A DNA stretch of 6,005 nucleotides from Dehalococcoidia bacterium UBA1151 (lineage in GTDB: Bacteria; Chloroflexota; Dehalococcoidia; Lucifugimonadales; Lucifugimonadaceae): positions 2,553 through 8,557 of the forward strand of contig DBZV01000197.1 in NCBI GenBank assembly GCA_002311865.1. The letters are read 5' to 3'. The translations under genes and the position numbers were made by a program. The notes below the pieces were generated by a model. It was not told the DNA's origin and made no database searches. It saw only the letters and a program-made list of their open reading frames with translations. Shown here in pieces: positions 5,086 through 6,005 of the stretch (position 1 is its first letter; every line of letters begins with the position of its first letter).

Positions 5086-6005
5086 TTACGGAGCTATAAC
5101 TGCCCGGGTGATCTTGTTAGACGCCTGTCCCTGCCACTCGGCCTTGCTGAACGCATCGCCAATCTGCGTCATCGGGAACACGTCCGACACCACATCACAA
5201 ATAGCATACCGATCACGATTGCGACGTAGAAACTCAATGGCAGCGGGAAGAATCCACGGGTCGTAGTGCTGAATCCCAAACAGCCGCACCTGCTTGGAGA
5301 CGATCTGTTGAACATCCAGGGAGGCGTATGAATGGGGCGAGATGTGACCAACCTCAAGGTACGTGCCACGCTGCCGGATCATCTGGATGCCCTCCTCGAC
5401 AGCCGATGGGAAACCCACGAGTTCAATCGCAATGTCAGCGCCGATACCGTGCGTAAGTTCCATCACCCGCTCAATACGAGCTTCAGGCGTCGGGAAGTCG
5501 TTGATATCGATCGTATCGGTGGCGCCCGAACGCATCGCCAGATCAAGGCGCGCTGGCTGGCCATCAATCGCAATGACCTGGTTGGCGCCCATGTCACTGG
5601 CCACAGCCATCGCGTTCACGCCAAGCCCGCCGGCACCCTGAACAACAACGTTATCGCCAAACCTCACGCGGCCAACGTGCAGCGCATCGATTACCTGCGC
5701 AAGCGCACAATTGATCGGTGCAGCCTCTTCATCTGAAATATCGTCGGGCAACTTGAAGAGGAAGTTCTGTTGCGGGCGCAGGTAGTAGTACTGCGCGAAC
5801 CCGCCGTTGCAGTACGGGTACTCGTCCAGCGGCTTGCGTCCCATGCGGAACTTGCAAGCGCCCATTTCGCCGCGAATGCAGTTGTAGCACTTCATGCACG
5901 GGAAGAAGTATGAGAAGACCACCCGGTCGCCTTCCTTCAGCGGGCGACGGAGCGAGTCGGTATCGACGCCTTTGCCAAGCGCCGCCACCTCACCCATCAT
6001 CTCGT
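5086..6005 (-). CDS. Zn-dependent medium-chain alcohol dehydrogenase, 5'-truncated
   Basis: This is a medium-chain dehydrogenase/reductase oxidising an alcohol with NAD(P). About 305 residues are visible; roughly the first 60-70 lie beyond the right edge. Numbering from the first visible methionine (6000), the structural-zinc motif has C35, C38, C41 and C49 with the classic C-x2-C-x2-C-x7-C spacing. C98 in PINCALAQ matches the third catalytic-zinc cysteine. The Rossmann loop is GAGGLG (122-127), and D146 at the end of the next strand favours NAD. The methionine at 6000 is not the start. The preceding codon is Glu and the one before ends in AC, consistent with His, so the edge probably cuts the conserved GHE motif, whose His is a zinc ligand. 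It precedes the FAD oxidase by 14 bases in one likely operon. It resembles threonine- or sorbitol-dehydrogenase-like enzymes; the substrate is not determined. Confidence 0.93.
   Translation of the reverse strand, partial: EMMGEVAALGKGVDTDSLRRPLKEGDRVVFSYFFPCMKCYNCIRGEMGACKFRMGRKPLDEYPYCNGGFAQYYYLRPQQNFLFKLPDDISDEEAAPINCALAQVIDALHVGRVRFGDNVVVQGAGGLGVNAMAVASDMGANQVIAIDGQPARLDLAMRSGATDTIDINDFPTPEARIERVMELTHGIGADIAIELVGFPSAVEEGIQMIRQRGTYLEVGHISPHSYASLDVQQIVSKQVRLFGIQHYDPWILPAAIEFLRRNRDRYAICDVVSDVFPMTQIGDAFSKAEWQGQASNKITRAVIAP

Noticed and set aside
6000..6000. ATG at 6000 as the true start of the alcohol dehydrogenase
   Set aside because: The frame continues through a Glu codon and a codon ending in AC to the edge, and the N-terminal GroES-like part is missing. 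The ATG is an internal methionine just after the expected GHE motif.

Overview
This is a moderately GC-rich, densely coded bacterial stretch. Six genes lie end to end: five cytosolic-type oxidoreductases on the minus strand and one small membrane protein on the plus strand. There are no RNA genes, insertion sequences, phage genes or CRISPR arrays. The gene content (Gfo/Idh/MocA dehydrogenase, aldo/keto reductases, medium-chain Zn-alcohol dehydrogenase, GlcD-type flavin oxidase) suggests a free-living heterotroph with expanded carbohydrate, polyol or hydroxy-acid oxidation. Environmental Chloroflexota or similar lineages would fit, but the sequence alone does not settle the taxon.

Reading the minus strand in transcription order, the right-hand unit holds a 5'-truncated Zn-alcohol dehydrogenase (5086-6005). 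Fourteen bases later comes a complete GlcD-type FAD oxidase (3620-5071). Its stop codon overlaps that of a convergent plus-strand gene for a four-helix membrane protein of unknown function (3228-3623), in a shared TTAA. A 194-bp divergent intergenic region (3034-3227) follows. It carries an 11-bp-phased direct repeat in front of the left-hand unit and a possible -10 box just upstream of the membrane-protein gene, which may be leaderless.

The left-hand unit runs from 3033 to the left edge: a Gfo/Idh/MocA oxidoreductase, then two tandem paralogous aldo/keto reductases. The first reductase has an in-frame TAG at codon 133, where its neighbour has a GAG glutamate codon. It is therefore a nonsense-interrupted gene, a base-call error, or a gene expressed by readthrough or reinitiation. 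The second reductase starts directly after the first one's stop and runs almost complete to the window edge.

Together the genes look like a small-molecule oxidation cluster acting on sugar-like, alcohol and 2-hydroxy-acid intermediates with NAD(P) and flavin. No transporter, kinase, aldolase or annotated regulator is present to identify the substrate. I found no convincing novel system. The observations most worth following up are the phased repeat array, the amber codon with its TAG-ATG context, and the lone membrane-protein gene.
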